Positions 35,601 through 45,383 are shown, numbered from the stretch's first letter. The stretch is DNA of 64,000 nucleotides from Desemzia incerta (GCF_900115825.1 NZ_FOXW01000008.1:22974-86973), one strand, 5' to 3'. Notes: generated by a model not told the origin, from the letters alone. Translations and numbers: made by a program.

Positions 35601-35828
35601 AAAAAAAATAAGCATACTCCATCCCTAGAAAAGGACGAAACATACTATCATGTATCCGCGGTGCCACCTTAATTGGTCATTGACCCAACTCAACTTCCGA
35701 TAACGGCGGACGCCGGTTATATTTCTATAACGTATTGTTAGGAAGGTTCAATCAATAAGCGGGGGTCCTTCTTTCAGCAAATAAAAGACTCTCTTTTACC
35801 CATTATTCATTTACTAGCCCTAACGCAC
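35601..35828 (-). promoter_or_regulatory. T-box riboswitch of proS (specifier CCU, Pro)
   Basis: Minus strand. The T-box sequence AAGGTGGCACCGCGG is at 35656-35670. Stem I closes with GTTAGG (35819-35824) and CCTAAC (35737-35742). Just inside its 3' arm GAA-CCT-T places the proline codon CCU at 35744-35746 as specifier, with AGTA on the opposite side. The terminator stem uses AGTATGTTTCGTCC with GGGATGGAGTATGCT and a run of eight T (35601-35608). Uncharged tRNA-Pro would stabilise the antiterminator. Confidence 0.93.
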
Positions 35829-35947
35829 CTACATGGATATTGTAAGCTAAGTCAAACAAAAACACAAGCTGTTTTCTGTTGCACCATTATTCTGCTGATT
35901 CTCGTGATTTGACTGTTTTTTCTATTGTTACCTAAGTTTTTCAAATA

Positions 35948-35991
35948 AAAACTCTTCTAAGATTCAAAAGTATTCAATCTCAGAAGAGTTT
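35948..35991 (-). terminator. Terminator of aldo/keto reductase gene
   Basis: AAACTCTTCT and AGAAGAGTTT form the outer stem, AGATT/AATCT the inner one. T-rich sequence follows on the minus strand. Confidence 0.8.
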
Positions 35992-35999
35992 AATGATTG

Positions 36000-36863
36000 T
36001 TAGTTTTCAGGACGGATAGAAGTTTGTTTCAACCGTTCTTGGTCATCCGGATCGCTTCCATAGCGAGTGCCCGTGTTTAAAGTTTCCATCAATTCCATCT
36101 CATTGCTGGTCAAGCTGAAATCAAACACTTCGCTGTTTTCTTGAATGCGAGAAGCGCGAACTGATTTAGGAATAATGACTTCTCCTCTTTCTAAGTGCCA
36201 ACGTAAAATGATTTGAGCAGGTGTTTTTCCATATTTGTCTGCCAGTCCAAGAATGACCGGTTGTTGGAACAAGTCTGTTTTCCCTTGTCCTAATGGACCC
36301 CAAGCTTCATGGACAATACCGTTTTCTTTCATGTATTCATGCAGCTCGTTTTGCGGGAATTCTGGATGAGTTTCGATTTGATTGATCATCGGCTGCATCA
36401 ACTCTTGATTTTTCAAATCTTCTAAATGATGGATTTGGAAATTTGAAACTCCAATAGCTCTTACTCGTCCTTCTTCATACAATTCAATTAGTGCTTTCCA
36501 CGATTCTGCATATTTTGGTGCTGCCCAGTGGATCAAGTATAAATCTAGGTAATCTGTATCTAAGCGGTCCAATGTTTCTTGGAAAGCTATTTTTGTTTGC
36601 TCATACCCCAAATCATAGTTCCAAACTTTAGACGTCAAAAAAATTTCTTCTCTTGAAATACCTGACTCTTTTAATCCTCTAGCTAAGTACTCTTCATTCC
36701 CATAAATTTTAGCCGTATCAAAGTGGCGATAGCCTACTTCTACAGCAGCTTTTACTGCTTCCACAAGCTCTTCTTCATCTTTCATTAAAAAGACGCCCAG
36801 ACCTAATTTTGGAATCTCTACTCCATTATATAATGTAATACTTTCTGTCAAAGGTTTAACCAT
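36000..36863 (-). CDS. Aldo/keto reductase
   Basis: 287 aa TIM-barrel NADPH-dependent reductase. Catalytic residues: Asp in HFDTAKIYGNE with the Tyr of the tetrad, Lys in FLTSKVWN and His in LYLIHWAAP. The signature GVSNFQIHHLEDL is present, and the C-terminal NADP loop IPKSVRASRIQEN. It resembles YtbE/YvgN-type reductases, which act on methylglyoxal and other aldehydes, but the substrate cannot be read. It lies 32 nt downstream of the phosphohexomutase gene and is probably co-transcribed with it. Confidence 0.92.
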   Translation of the reverse strand: MVKPLTESITLYNGVEIPKLGLGVFLMKDEEELVEAVKAAVEVGYRHFDTAKIYGNEEYLARGLKESGISREEIFLTSKVWNYDLGYEQTKIAFQETLDRLDTDYLDLYLIHWAAPKYAESWKALIELYEEGRVRAIGVSNFQIHHLEDLKNQELMQPMINQIETHPEFPQNELHEYMKENGIVHEAWGPLGQGKTDLFQQPVILGLADKYGKTPAQIILRWHLERGEVIIPKSVRASRIQENSEVFDFSLTSNEMELMETLNTGTRYGSDPDDQERLKQTSIRPEN

Positions 36864-36895
36864 TTCAGCACTTCCTTCTCTTGATTGTTTTCTTT

Positions 36896-38431
36896 CTACA
36901 AACTTGACGTATCGATGCCTTCTTGCTTCATAAAAAACGACCTTATATCGTTTTTCAATTGAGCTATAGCATCTTTTTGATCACTTTCAAAATATAGCAC
37001 AAGTAACGGCTCATGCAAACTCATGCGCATTTGCAGCCAGCCTGATCCATATCTTCCCAATGTGTTAGCACGAACACCTTCTAAATTATCAGGCTCCACT
37101 TCCAGATCAGGTGCCTCTTGAATAAACTTACTGAATGCCTCAATAACCGTTTCTCCCGTTTGTTGAACAGTATCTGTGGTGATTTTAAAGCGAACTTCAT
37201 CCGTTTCAACAGGTTGTTTTAAGTTTTCCAACAACGAAGAGAAGTTTTTTCCATCAACAGCCATTTCTGCATCAGCGATCAAGATTTTCGCAATCAAATA
37301 AGCCCCATCATCCAAAAAGTAATTTTCTTTCAAAGCAGCGTGACCGCTGGTTTCGATAGCTACTGATGTATGAGTACCCTCTTGGTTTAATTTGATGGCT
37401 TGATTGATCACATTTCTATAACCAGTGATGTAGCGGTTTTGGTGACCTCCAAGTTGTTCAATAAAGTCTTTTAGGTGCTCTGATGTGGCTGAACTTGTCA
37501 CGATTGTTGTTCCAGGATTTTCTTGGATAGCGATCGCAGAGATTACAGCAATCAAATTATTTCGGTTTACTGCTTGGCCATTACGGTCTACCAGCGCTGA
37601 ACGGTCAACGTCTGTATCAAAAATAACCCCCATATCAGCTTTATTTTCTAATACAGCAGTTTTGATGCTTTCCATAGCTTCTTTATTGTCCGGATTAGGA
37701 ACATGATTTGGGAAATGACCATCAGGTTCTAGAAATTGGCTTCCAGAAATATCGGCTCCCAATTTTTCAAGCACCTCAGTAGCGAAAAATCCACCAGCGC
37801 CGTTCCCTGCATCTACTACAATATGTTTCCCCTTTAACGGCATATCCGGATTAGATGCTGTTTTGATACCTGAGATAATTTTTTTTCGCAAATCTGCCGA
37901 ATATTCTTCCAATAAGTTTTTTTTCATTGTCACACCTTGATTGTTCTCCCAAGTTACGGCATCCCAATCGGCATGTTCTAATATATAAGCGATATCCTCA
38001 TGTTCAGCTCCGCCACTGGCAGTGAAGAATTTTAATCCATTGTATTCAAATGGTAGATGGCTGGCTGTGATCATAATTGAAGCTTCACAGTCATATTGTT
38101 CATACTGAGTAGCCATGAACAGTGCAGGAGTAGTCGCTAAACCTACATCAACCACATCGATTCCAGCGTTTGTTAAAGCCTCTATCAAAGCAGTCTTGAT
38201 CCGTTCTCCAGACAATCTGCTGTCATGTCCTACTGCTACCTTTACGGGTTTATCTAAACTGTCCACAGCCAAGTGTTTTTTCTCTTTCAACCATACAGCA
38301 AATCCGTATCCGATCTTTTCAATCACTTGATTAGGCAGCGTGACTTCCTTATTCACTGTCTGCATAGCAATTCCTCGAATATCCGATCCATTTTGCAAAG
38401 CTGATAAATCATTTTTTTGTGTATTAGACAA
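36896..38431 (-). CDS. Phosphomannomutase / phosphoglucomutase
   Basis: Moves phosphate between C1 and C6 of hexoses. 511 aa from a TTG start after GAGGTG. Domain 1 holds the phosphoserine loop SIMITASHLPFEYNG; domain 2 the Mg loop IFDTDVDRSA; domain 3 the sugar loop IETSGHAALKENY and the DDGAYL motif; domain 4 binds phosphate (RYGSGW). The protein has an unusual N-terminal stretch (LQNGSDIRGIAM) as in the ManB-like group sometimes annotated for mannose and glucose phosphates. Probably in a unit with the aldo/keto reductase. Confidence 0.9.
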   Translation of the reverse strand: MSNTQKNDLSALQNGSDIRGIAMQTVNKEVTLPNQVIEKIGYGFAVWLKEKKHLAVDSLDKPVKVAVGHDSRLSGERIKTALIEALTNAGIDVVDVGLATTPALFMATQYEQYDCEASIMITASHLPFEYNGLKFFTASGGAEHEDIAYILEHADWDAVTWENNQGVTMKKNLLEEYSADLRKKIISGIKTASNPDMPLKGKHIVVDAGNGAGGFFATEVLEKLGADISGSQFLEPDGHFPNHVPNPDNKEAMESIKTAVLENKADMGVIFDTDVDRSALVDRNGQAVNRNNLIAVISAIAIQENPGTTIVTSSATSEHLKDFIEQLGGHQNRYITGYRNVINQAIKLNQEGTHTSVAIETSGHAALKENYFLDDGAYLIAKILIADAEMAVDGKNFSSLLENLKQPVETDEVRFKITTDTVQQTGETVIEAFSKFIQEAPDLEVEPDNLEGVRANTLGRYGSGWLQMRMSLHEPLLVLYFESDQKDAIAQLKNDIRSFFMKQEGIDTSSL

Positions 38432-38475
38432 TTCCGCACCTCATTTATTTATTTTTTAACATTGAGTTGTTTTTG

Positions 38476-38934
38476 TTAATGAATATTCACGAATTGTTTC
38501 AAATAATCATACATCTTTTGGGCATTCTCTTCATCTTTAGAAATCAACAAGCAAGTATCGTTTCCTCCAACAGATGCCACGACTTCAGGGAATTCGATCG
38601 TGTCGATCAAAGCTGCTGCTACATGAGCATTACCAGGTATAGTCACCAGAATGGTCATAAATTGAACCCGTTCTAATTTCACTACCACATCTCCCAATGT
38701 TGACTGCAGACGCTCTTCAACGGAAAGGTTATTTGTTTGGTACAACGTATACTTCATGCCGCCTTGCGGAGTAGACGTCTTAATCAAGTTCATTTCTTTG
38801 ATGTCTCTAGAGATCGTTGCTTGAGTTGCGTCCACACCTTCTTCTTTTAAATAATGGAGCAATTCATCTTGCGTAGAAATATCTCGATTAGTAATAATTT
38901 GTTTAATTGCTAATTGACGATTTGTTTTCTTCAT
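38476..38934 (-). CDS. argR: Arginine repressor ArgR/AhrC
   Basis: 152 aa. The N-terminal winged helix (RQLAIKQIITNRDISTQDEL, and VDATQATISRDIKEMNLIK as the recognition helix) is followed by the C-terminal hexamer and arginine-binding domain (NAHVAAALIDTIEFPEVVASVGGNDTCLL). It represses arginine synthesis and may activate breakdown when arginine is present. Divergent from argS, with ARG-box-like sequence between them. GGAGG lies before the ATG. Confidence 0.95.
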   Translation of the reverse strand: MKKTNRQLAIKQIITNRDISTQDELLHYLKEEGVDATQATISRDIKEMNLIKTSTPQGGMKYTLYQTNNLSVEERLQSTLGDVVVKLERVQFMTILVTIPGNAHVAAALIDTIEFPEVVASVGGNDTCLLISKDEENAQKMYDYLKQFVNIH

Positions 38935-39029
38935 GCCAAAACCTCCATATGTAATTCGTATCTTTGTCTAACAGTATATCAAAAAACATTAGAAAGCGGT
39001 TAATATTTCGACTAATTTTACAAAAAAAA

Positions 39030-39043
39030 TGAATAAAGATTCT
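39030..39043. promoter_or_regulatory. Candidate ARG box between argR and argS
   Basis: TGAATAAAGATTCT matches the ArgR half-palindrome consensus TGAATWWWWATTCA at 12 of 14 positions. It lies about 40 nt upstream of the TATAAT (39082-39087) that starts the argS T-box leader. Confidence 0.5.
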
Positions 39044-39081
39044 TTTTCAGGAAAAAGATAGCAACTTACTCCCTATTTTGT

Positions 39082-39345
39082 TATAATTAGCTGTACAAAA
39101 TTGAATGAAACGATCGTAGATAAAGAGAGTACTGCTTAAGGACATTAAAAAGCGAGCTGGGATGGTGTAAGCCAGTAATAGAGTTTTGCAGGAAGCGCAC
39201 TTTTGAGAGATATGAACGAATGGGTTAACCCAATGAGTTCTGTCCGGCTAATTCAAGCCGTTACCCTGAATCAAGTGGTTGTGTCTTTAGGGCATTACAA
39301 TGAGAGTGGTACCGCGGGAATTTCTCGTCTCTTTTTTAGTTTATT
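39082..39345 (+). promoter_or_regulatory. Promoter and T-box riboswitch of argS
   Basis: TATAAT at 39082-39087 starts the leader. The T-box GAGTGGTACCGCGG is at 39304-39317, followed by a hairpin and a T run (CTCTTTTTTAG). Stem I begins near GAGAGTACTG (39125-39134). GAAG-CGC-AC at 39192-39200 places a likely Arg specifier codon CGC at 39196-39198. The amino acid fits the downstream argS. Confidence 0.88.
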
Positions 39346-39492
39346 CATGGAAATAACTAAAGAAGGGCTATTTTTTTGCCTAAAAATCAACTTTTAGCTG
39401 TGCACGATTTATTCGTCCTTATTGATGAATGAACGACGAACCGGATTTACTGATCGTAAAATAAAGTTCAATATCGTTCACCTTATTTACTA

Positions 39493-39507
39493 TTCATTCA
39501 GAATGAA
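39493..39507 (+). promoter_or_regulatory. 15-bp palindrome just upstream of argS
   Basis: TTCATTC-A-GAATGAA is a perfect inverted repeat 41 nt before the argS ATG and well downstream of the T-box terminator. It could be an operator (ArgR-like) or a small hairpin in the mRNA. Confidence 0.4.
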
Positions 39508-39548
39508 AAATAAAAACCAAATTATTATTAATCGGAGGAGATTTTAAA

Positions 39549-41243
39549 ATGGATTACAAATTACAAATTGCTCAGTCTTTACACGAACACGTTTTTGAAT
39601 CGTTATCTTTAGAAGATATTCTTGGCTTACTTGAAAAACCAAAATCAGTAGAACATGGGGATGTGGCTTTCCCTACATTCTCATTAGCTAAAATTTTTCG
39701 TAAAGCCCCTCAGCAAATCGCTGCTGATCTAGGAGAAAAAATCAGCTCTCCAATCGTTGAAAAAGTAGAAGTTGTAGGTCCTTACTTAAACTTCTTCTTA
39801 GATAAAAAATTCGTCAGCTCAACTGTATTGAAAGAAATCCTTACTCAACAAGACAATTTTGGTGCCAACAACGTCGGAGAAGGAAAAAACATTCCTATTG
39901 ATATGTCTTCACCGAACATTGCTAAACCTATATCTTTGGGTCATTTACGTTCAACTGTTATCGGAAATGCATTAGCAAATATCGTTGAGAAAATGGGTTA
40001 CAACCCTATCAAGATCAATCATTTAGGCGACTGGGGAACTCAATTCGGTAAATTGATGACTGCTTATAAACTTTGGGGATCCGAAGAAGCTGTTAGAGAA
40101 AACCCTATTCAAGAACTCCTAAAATTATATGTAAAATTTCATGATGAAGCAGAAGAAAATCCTGCTTTAGAAGATGATGGCCGTGAATGGTTCAAAAAAC
40201 TAGAAGATGGCGATGAAGAAGCTGTTGAATTATGGAAATGGTTCAAGGCTGAATCGATGAAAGAATTCAACCGCATTTACGATAAACTAGAAATCACGTT
40301 TGACTCTTTCAATGGAGAAGCTTTCTATAACGATAAAATGCAAGAAGTTGTCGACTTATTAGAAGAAAAAAATCTGTTAACTGTCGACAATGGAGCTAGC
40401 ATCGTAGATCTAGAAAAATACGACTTAAACCCTGCTTTGATCAAAAAATCAGACGGCGCTACATTATACATTACACGTGATTTGGCAGCTGCTATTTATC
40501 GTAAACGTACTTACGATTTTGCCTTATCTCTTTATGCAGTTGGTAATGAACAAAGCAACCACTTCAAACAATTAAAGGCTGTACTAAAAGAAATGGGTTA
40601 CGATTGGGCTGAAGATATGCACCACGTACCATTCGGCTTGATTACTAAAGATGGTAAAAAGTTATCTACTCGTAAAGGGAAAATCGTTCTTTTAGAAGAA
40701 GTATTGGATGATGCTGTTTCAGTAGCCTTAAAACAAATCGAAGCTAAAAACCCTGATTTAGAAAACAAAGAAACGGTTGCTAACCAAGTAGGTATCGGAG
40801 CGGTTGTCTTCCACGATCTTAAAAATGATCGCTTGAACAACTTTGACTTCACTATCGAAGAAATCGTACAATTTGAAGGCGAAACTGGACCTTATGTACA
40901 ATACTCTCGAGCTAGAGCTTTAAGTATTTTGCGTAAAGCTGATGCAGGTGAACTTTCATTAGATGCTGCTTATGCTTTAAACGACTCTTACAGCTGGGAA
41001 GTTATCAAATTGATCCAAGAATACCCAGAAACTGTTCAACGTGCTTTTGATAAACTAGAGCCATCTGTCATCGCAAAACATGCGATTCATTTGGCACAAG
41101 CTTTCAACAAATACTACGCTAACAGCCGTGTCTTAACCGAAGATGCTGAAAAACCAGCTCGCTTGGCTCTTGTTCAAGCTGTAGCTATTTTACTGAAAGA
41201 AGACTTAAGATTATTAGGAGTCCACTCACCAGACCAAATGTAG
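39549..41243 (+). CDS. argS: Arginyl-tRNA synthetase
   Basis: Charges tRNA-Arg. 564 aa. N-terminal Add-1 domain ([21 protein letters not shown]), class I signature HLGH-type [22 protein letters not shown], then [14 protein letters not shown], and the KMSKS-equivalent region [16 protein letters not shown]. The DALR anticodon-binding domain is at the C-terminus ([31 protein letters not shown]). CGGAGGAG precedes ATG. Controlled by the T-box leader upstream. Its terminator overlaps the end of yidD on the other strand. Confidence 0.97.
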   Translation: MDYKLQIAQSLHEHVFESLSLEDILGLLEKPKSVEHGDVAFPTFSLAKIFRKAPQQIAADLGEKISSPIVEKVEVVGPYLNFFLDKKFVSSTVLKEILTQQDNFGANNVGEGKNIPIDMSSPNIAKPISLGHLRSTVIGNALANIVEKMGYNPIKINHLGDWGTQFGKLMTAYKLWGSEEAVRENPIQELLKLYVKFHDEAEENPALEDDGREWFKKLEDGDEEAVELWKWFKAESMKEFNRIYDKLEITFDSFNGEAFYNDKMQEVVDLLEEKNLLTVDNGASIVDLEKYDLNPALIKKSDGATLYITRDLAAAIYRKRTYDFALSLYAVGNEQSNHFKQLKAVLKEMGYDWAEDMHHVPFGLITKDGKKLSTRKGKIVLLEEVLDDAVSVALKQIEAKNPDLENKETVANQVGIGAVVFHDLKNDRLNNFDFTIEEIVQFEGETGPYVQYSRARALSILRKADAGELSLDAAYALNDSYSWEVIKLIQEYPETVQRAFDKLEPSVIAKHAIHLAQAFNKYYANSRVLTEDAEKPARLALVQAVAILLKEDLRLLGVHSPDQM

Positions 41244-41310
41244 AGTGCGAAGTAAGCTGAAGTAATACTCTTACTCCTAATGTATTTACCTCACCTTTCA
41301 TGAATACACA

Positions 41311-41358
41311 AAAAAGAAACCAGCAGTCCAATTAATGGAACTTGCTGGTTTCTTTTTT
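41311..41358. terminator. Terminator of argS overlapping the 3' end of yidD
   Basis: AAAAGAAACCAGCA and TGCTGGTTTCTTTT pair around 17 nt, followed by TT. The right arm is also the coding sequence for the last residues of YidD (ETSKFH). Confidence 0.85.
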
Positions 41359-41589
41359 GTTTCGTCTTATAGTAAAATATTCTGGTACTGGATCATGTCC
41401 GCCTCTAACGAAAGGATGACAACGCATAATTCTTGAGATCCCCATAATCGAACCTTTCAACGCACCATGCTTTCGAACAGCCTCAATGGAATATTGGGAA
41501 CAAGTAGGGTGGTAACGACAACTAGGTGGAAACAGTGGTGAAATCCCCTTTTGGTAACCGCGTATCATTAAAATAATTATTTTTTTCAT
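41332..41589 (-). CDS. yidD: Membrane protein insertion efficiency factor YidD
   Basis: 85 aa. Signature [37 protein letters not shown] and [14 protein letters not shown], with the three conserved Cys. An amphipathic N-terminal helix holds it to the inner face of the membrane, where it assists YidC/Sec insertion. Not linked to rpmH-rnpA here, as is usual in Firmicutes. Its last codons lie within the argS terminator. Confidence 0.94.
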   Translation of the reverse strand: MKKIIILMIRGYQKGISPLFPPSCRYHPTCSQYSIEAVRKHGALKGSIMGISRIMRCHPFVRGGHDPVPEYFTIRRNKKETSKFH

Positions 41590-41698
41590 TTAGTCACCTA
41601 CTATTTAATATGCTTATCATTATAAAGTGTTCTCTTACTAATGTAAAGTAAGAGAACACTTCTTTCCGTTAAAGAACATGTTCTATAAGTTCCATCCA

Positions 41699-43444
41699 TT
41701 ATTGACTTTTCTCTTTTTGCGAACGGTACATTTCAGCATAAATGCCATTTTTTTGGATCAACTGCTGATGATTGCCTCGTTCAACAATTTCTCCTTGATT
41801 CAATACTAGTATTTGATCCGCATGCTGAATGGTAGATAATCTATGGGCTATAATGAAAGTTGTTCGTCCTTTTTTGACTACATCCATCGCATGTTGAATC
41901 ATCTCTTCTGTCTCAGTATCAATACTCGAAGTCGCTTCATCTAAAATCAATATTTCAGGATCAAAAGCCAATGCACGCGCAAATGAAATCAACTGACGCT
42001 GACCAGATGAAAGAGTGCTCCCTTTATCGACTACTGGTTCGTCGATTCCCTTTGGCATATTGTGCAGTAAGGTTTCTCCTCCCACTTCTTCGATGGCTTT
42101 GATTACTGCTTCTCGACTGATGGTAGTTTCTCCTAAACTAATATTTGACTCGATTGTTCCTTTGAAAAGATAAGGATCTTGCAAAACGATCCCCATATGT
42201 TTCCGTAAGCTTTTACGAGAAACGGCTGTAGTTGGAGTACCATCTATCCTGATGGTACCTTTAGTTGGATCATAAAAGCGGAACAGCAAATTCATGATCG
42301 AACTTTTCCCAGAACCTGTATGTCCAACTAAAGCTACTGTTTCGCCTTTTTTTGCTGTAAAGTGAATATCTTTCAAGACATACTCTTTCTCTTTATAAGC
42401 AAAATAAACGTGTTCAAAGGATACTTCTCCTTCTTTAAAAGTTAACTCTTCTGTCTGCTCTTCTTCTGTTTTGACCAGTTTCATTTCGAATACTCGTTTA
42501 GCTGATGCCATTGCTGTTTGCAAGTATGCGTACTGTGTAACGATTCCTTGGATAGGATTAAACAATCGCGTCGTATAGTCAACATACACATACAACACAC
42601 CTACTGTAATACCTAAAGCCCCTGTTAAATACCCGTTTCCAAAATACAAAACCAATAATAGCAGAGTTATATTTTTGACTACTTCTACAAAACTAAAAGA
42701 TCCTAAAGAATCCAGCATCGTGAATTTTAAACTATACGAATACCACTCATCATTGACGTCTGAAAACTCTTTTTCCATTTTTTCTTCTTGTTGATAAGCT
42801 TGTATAATAGACATCCCTTGAATCGATTCATTCAATGTTCCATTGATCTCACTGACTAAAGAACGGATCTTCGTCGTAAACGGAACAGCGAATTTCTGGT
42901 AGACCATAGCCCATAAAATAAAGAATGGAATCAGCAGCATCGTCGTCAATCCAAAGGAAACATTGATCTGTATTAAAGCAATATAGATCCCCACCAAATA
43001 AATCAAGTTGGTCAATACTTGCCCAACTACAACGACATAAAAAATTCTCAGTTGTTCTGTATCATTGGTGATTCTCGAAACAACTTTTCCTGCTGGCAAA
43101 TTATCGAAATAACGAATCGGTAATTTTTGAACATGAGAAAACAAATCATTCCTCATATTTTTGACTACTTCATTTGCTCCGATCGTCAGCAATAAAAAAC
43201 TAAAATAACGCGAGATTGCTGTTATGACAGCCAGCCCAAAGAAAATGGACAAATAGCGCAGCAAAGAATCTACAGCTAGCACGGATTGATTTGACGGAGC
43301 GATTACTCCATCAATAATTTGTCGAATAATCAAAGGTCCAGCTAAATCAGATGCAACGGCTGCAACCATCAATAGAATACCAAAGAAAAAATGCACTTTT
43401 TTCTGAAACGAATAACGAACCAACTCTTTAGCTGTATTTTTCAT
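41699..43444 (-). CDS. ABC exporter half with canonical ATPase site (BmrD/LmrD-like)
   Basis: 581 aa: six membrane helices (residues ~15-310), then a nucleotide-binding domain. Walker A GHTGSGKSS, Q loop VLQDPYLF, signature LSSGQRQLISFARAL, Walker B with catalytic Glu LILDEATSSID, and H loop IIAHRLSTI. It overlaps the preceding ABC gene by 17 nt, so the two are translated together and should form a heterodimer. The usual substrates of such pairs are drugs and other amphipathic molecules. Expression is probably controlled by the leader at 45222-45412. Confidence 0.92.
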   Translation of the reverse strand: MKNTAKELVRYSFQKKVHFFFGILLMVAAVASDLAGPLIIRQIIDGVIAPSNQSVLAVDSLLRYLSIFFGLAVITAISRYFSFLLLTIGANEVVKNMRNDLFSHVQKLPIRYFDNLPAGKVVSRITNDTEQLRIFYVVVVGQVLTNLIYLVGIYIALIQINVSFGLTTMLLIPFFILWAMVYQKFAVPFTTKIRSLVSEINGTLNESIQGMSIIQAYQQEEKMEKEFSDVNDEWYSYSLKFTMLDSLGSFSFVEVVKNITLLLLVLYFGNGYLTGALGITVGVLYVYVDYTTRLFNPIQGIVTQYAYLQTAMASAKRVFEMKLVKTEEEQTEELTFKEGEVSFEHVYFAYKEKEYVLKDIHFTAKKGETVALVGHTGSGKSSIMNLLFRFYDPTKGTIRIDGTPTTAVSRKSLRKHMGIVLQDPYLFKGTIESNISLGETTISREAVIKAIEEVGGETLLHNMPKGIDEPVVDKGSTLSSGQRQLISFARALAFDPEILILDEATSSIDTETEEMIQHAMDVVKKGRTTFIIAHRLSTIQHADQILVLNQGEIVERGNHQQLIQKNGIYAEMYRSQKEKSQ

Positions 43445-45182
43445 CCATGGAGCCCTCCTTTAACTGTTGTCTTTGGTATTGGGTCCCATACCAGCCATTT
43501 TGAGAAATCAACTCCAAATGAGTTCCTTCTTCAATGATTTCTCCATCTTCCAACACAATGATCCAATCCGCATGATGAATCGCCGATAAACGGTGTGTAG
43601 TAATGATTGTTGTCTTTCCTTTTCTGACTTTTTGAATATTCTCAATAATTTTTTGTTCCGTTTTTGCATCGACAGCTGACAGAGAATCGTCTAAAATCAA
43701 AAACTCAGGATTCTTGATCAGTGCTCTAGCAATAGATACCCGTTGTTTTTGTCCTCCAGAGATGGCTACACCTCGTTCACCGATCAATGTATCCAGTCCT
43801 TCAGGCATTCGAGCAAGGTCTTCTTCAAAGTTCGCTAGTCGAACGGCTTCCATGATTTCCTCATCCGTAGCGTCTGCCTTACCGAATTTGATGTTTTCTC
43901 TGATGGACCGAGAAAACAGTGTGTAGTCTTGAGGAACATACCCGATCATTGGACGCAGCACATCGCTTTTCAATTCATGGATCGCTTCTGAACCCACTTT
44001 GATAGCTCCGTCTCCAACAGGATATTGACGTAACAATTGGCGAATAAAAGTTGTTTTTCCGCTCCCAGTTTTTCCAACGATCCCAAGCGTTTTTCCTCGT
44101 GTGATCTTTGCTACCACACTCGTCAAGTTAGCTGACTCAGAAGATGGATATTTAAATGTTACTTCTGAATATTCTATATCATGACCTTCTAAGTCCGTTT
44201 TGCTGCCTTCTTCATCCATATCATCAGAGGCTTCCAACACTTCTGCTACCCGTTTCATGGATGCACTACCTTGTTGGACAAGGTTTATCAATTCTCCAAC
44301 TGCTTGGACCGGCCAAACCAGCATCCCTAAATACACTTGAAAAGAAATCAACTTTCCTAAAGACAATTCTCCGTTGGAAACTAACACAGCACCATATCCA
44401 AAAGCAATGACATAGCTGATTCCCAACAAGATTTTTGTTATAGGCGAAAATAAGGCATTAATTTGAGCCACAGCAATATTTTTCTGCAAGACATCCTCTG
44501 TTTTATCAGCAAACCTTTTAGCCATAGCATCTTCTTGGACGTATGCTCGAACGACACGCACGCCTTCTACTCCTTCTAAGACATCGTCATTGATATCTGC
44601 AAAAGCCGTTTGTGAGGCTAAGTAACGTTTGTTGACCTTATCACCCAGTACTTTTAATAGATACCCCATGATCGGCATCGTCAACATAGACCATAACGTC
44701 AATTTCCACGATACAGATACAAACATCATGGTCAAAATAAAGCCTAAGAATACCGTAGAGTCCATGGTAACCATGATACCGTAACCAGCCATTTCAGAAA
44801 TAGCATCTAGGTCATTGGTTGAACGTGCCATTAAATCACCCGTACGATACTTTTCGTAAAAAGCAGCTCTCATCCGTAAATAATGTTTCATCAATCGTTC
44901 GCGCAATTCTTTTGCCAACAAATTTCTTCCCCCGAAAAACAAGTATCCCCAAAATACTTCTGTTCCGTATGTCACTACGATAGATAAAAAGAATAAACCC
45001 AGTTGCAGAAGCAACTTTTCTGTAGTTAACGTATTGGAATAAATTTGATCGATGACATTCCCAATGATATATGGAGGAATCAGCACTGCACCATTTGAAA
45101 AAAGCATGGCGAATATGCCCCAACCATATCTTTTCTTGTGGCATTTAAAAAAAGGCCACAGTTGTTTAAATAATTCTTTCAT
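43428..45182 (-). CDS. ABC exporter half with degenerate ATPase site (BmrC/LmrC-like)
   Basis: 584 aa with the same layout as its partner. Walker A GKTGSGKTT, Q loop YVPQDYTLF, signature ISGGQKQRVSIARAL, but Walker B reads FLILDDSLSAVD: Asp replaces the catalytic Glu. This is the hallmark of the non-canonical subunit in heterodimeric exporters such as BmrCD, LmrCD and TM287/288. GGGAGAGA precedes ATG. First structural gene behind a 22-codon leader peptide and an attenuator hairpin. Confidence 0.92.
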   Translation of the reverse strand: MKELFKQLWPFFKCHKKRYGWGIFAMLFSNGAVLIPPYIIGNVIDQIYSNTLTTEKLLLQLGLFFLSIVVTYGTEVFWGYLFFGGRNLLAKELRERLMKHYLRMRAAFYEKYRTGDLMARSTNDLDAISEMAGYGIMVTMDSTVFLGFILTMMFVSVSWKLTLWSMLTMPIMGYLLKVLGDKVNKRYLASQTAFADINDDVLEGVEGVRVVRAYVQEDAMAKRFADKTEDVLQKNIAVAQINALFSPITKILLGISYVIAFGYGAVLVSNGELSLGKLISFQVYLGMLVWPVQAVGELINLVQQGSASMKRVAEVLEASDDMDEEGSKTDLEGHDIEYSEVTFKYPSSESANLTSVVAKITRGKTLGIVGKTGSGKTTFIRQLLRQYPVGDGAIKVGSEAIHELKSDVLRPMIGYVPQDYTLFSRSIRENIKFGKADATDEEIMEAVRLANFEEDLARMPEGLDTLIGERGVAISGGQKQRVSIARALIKNPEFLILDDSLSAVDAKTEQKIIENIQKVRKGKTTIITTHRLSAIHHADWIIVLEDGEIIEEGTHLELISQNGWYGTQYQRQQLKEGSMDEKYS

Positions 45183-45221
45183 TCTCTCCCAACTTTCTAG
45201 CTCCCCTATCTAAAAAAAGTC

Positions 45222-45260
45222 AAAAAAATAGCACTTATCTATGAAAAAACAGATGAGTGC
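45222..45260 (-). terminator. Attenuator hairpin in front of ABC exporter genes
   Basis: On the minus strand GCACTCATCTG pairs with TAGATAAGTGC around TTTTTTCA and is followed by TATTTTTTT. It lies between the leader peptide stop and the first ABC gene, so it is placed to stop transcription before the transporter genes. Confidence 0.8.
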
Positions 45261-45273
45261 ATGATTCTTTACC

Positions 45274-45342
45274 TTACTCGCCGATTTTTAAATAGAGGGA
45301 TAATCTGTATTTATGAGTGCGTAAGAATGCAACATTTTTCAT
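45274..45342 (-). CDS. Leader peptide of ABC exporter operon, 22 aa
   Basis: ATG at 45342 follows GGAGGAG with exactly 7 nt between, a near-ideal ribosome site, and the frame ends with TAA after 22 codons. The peptide begins MKNVAFLRTHKY and ends LSLYLKIGE. It lies between a promoter and an attenuator hairpin. By position it matches the BmrB leader of the B. subtilis bmrCD operon and other drug-sensing leader peptides: a ribosome stalled on it by a translation inhibitor would change RNA pairing and let transcription continue. GCACTCAT occurs in codons 8-10 and again in the 5' arm of the attenuator, so the 3' arm has two possible partners. Confidence 0.7.
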   Translation of the reverse strand: MKNVAFLRTHKYRLSLYLKIGE

Positions 45343-45383
45343 AATAGATCTCCTCCGTTTCTGTAATATTTCCTACAAGTCAT

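Noticed and set aside
39203..39397. 64-codon frame on the plus strand before argS
   Set aside because: It lies inside the T-box leader and terminator, has no ribosome site, and its sequence follows RNA structure, not protein code.
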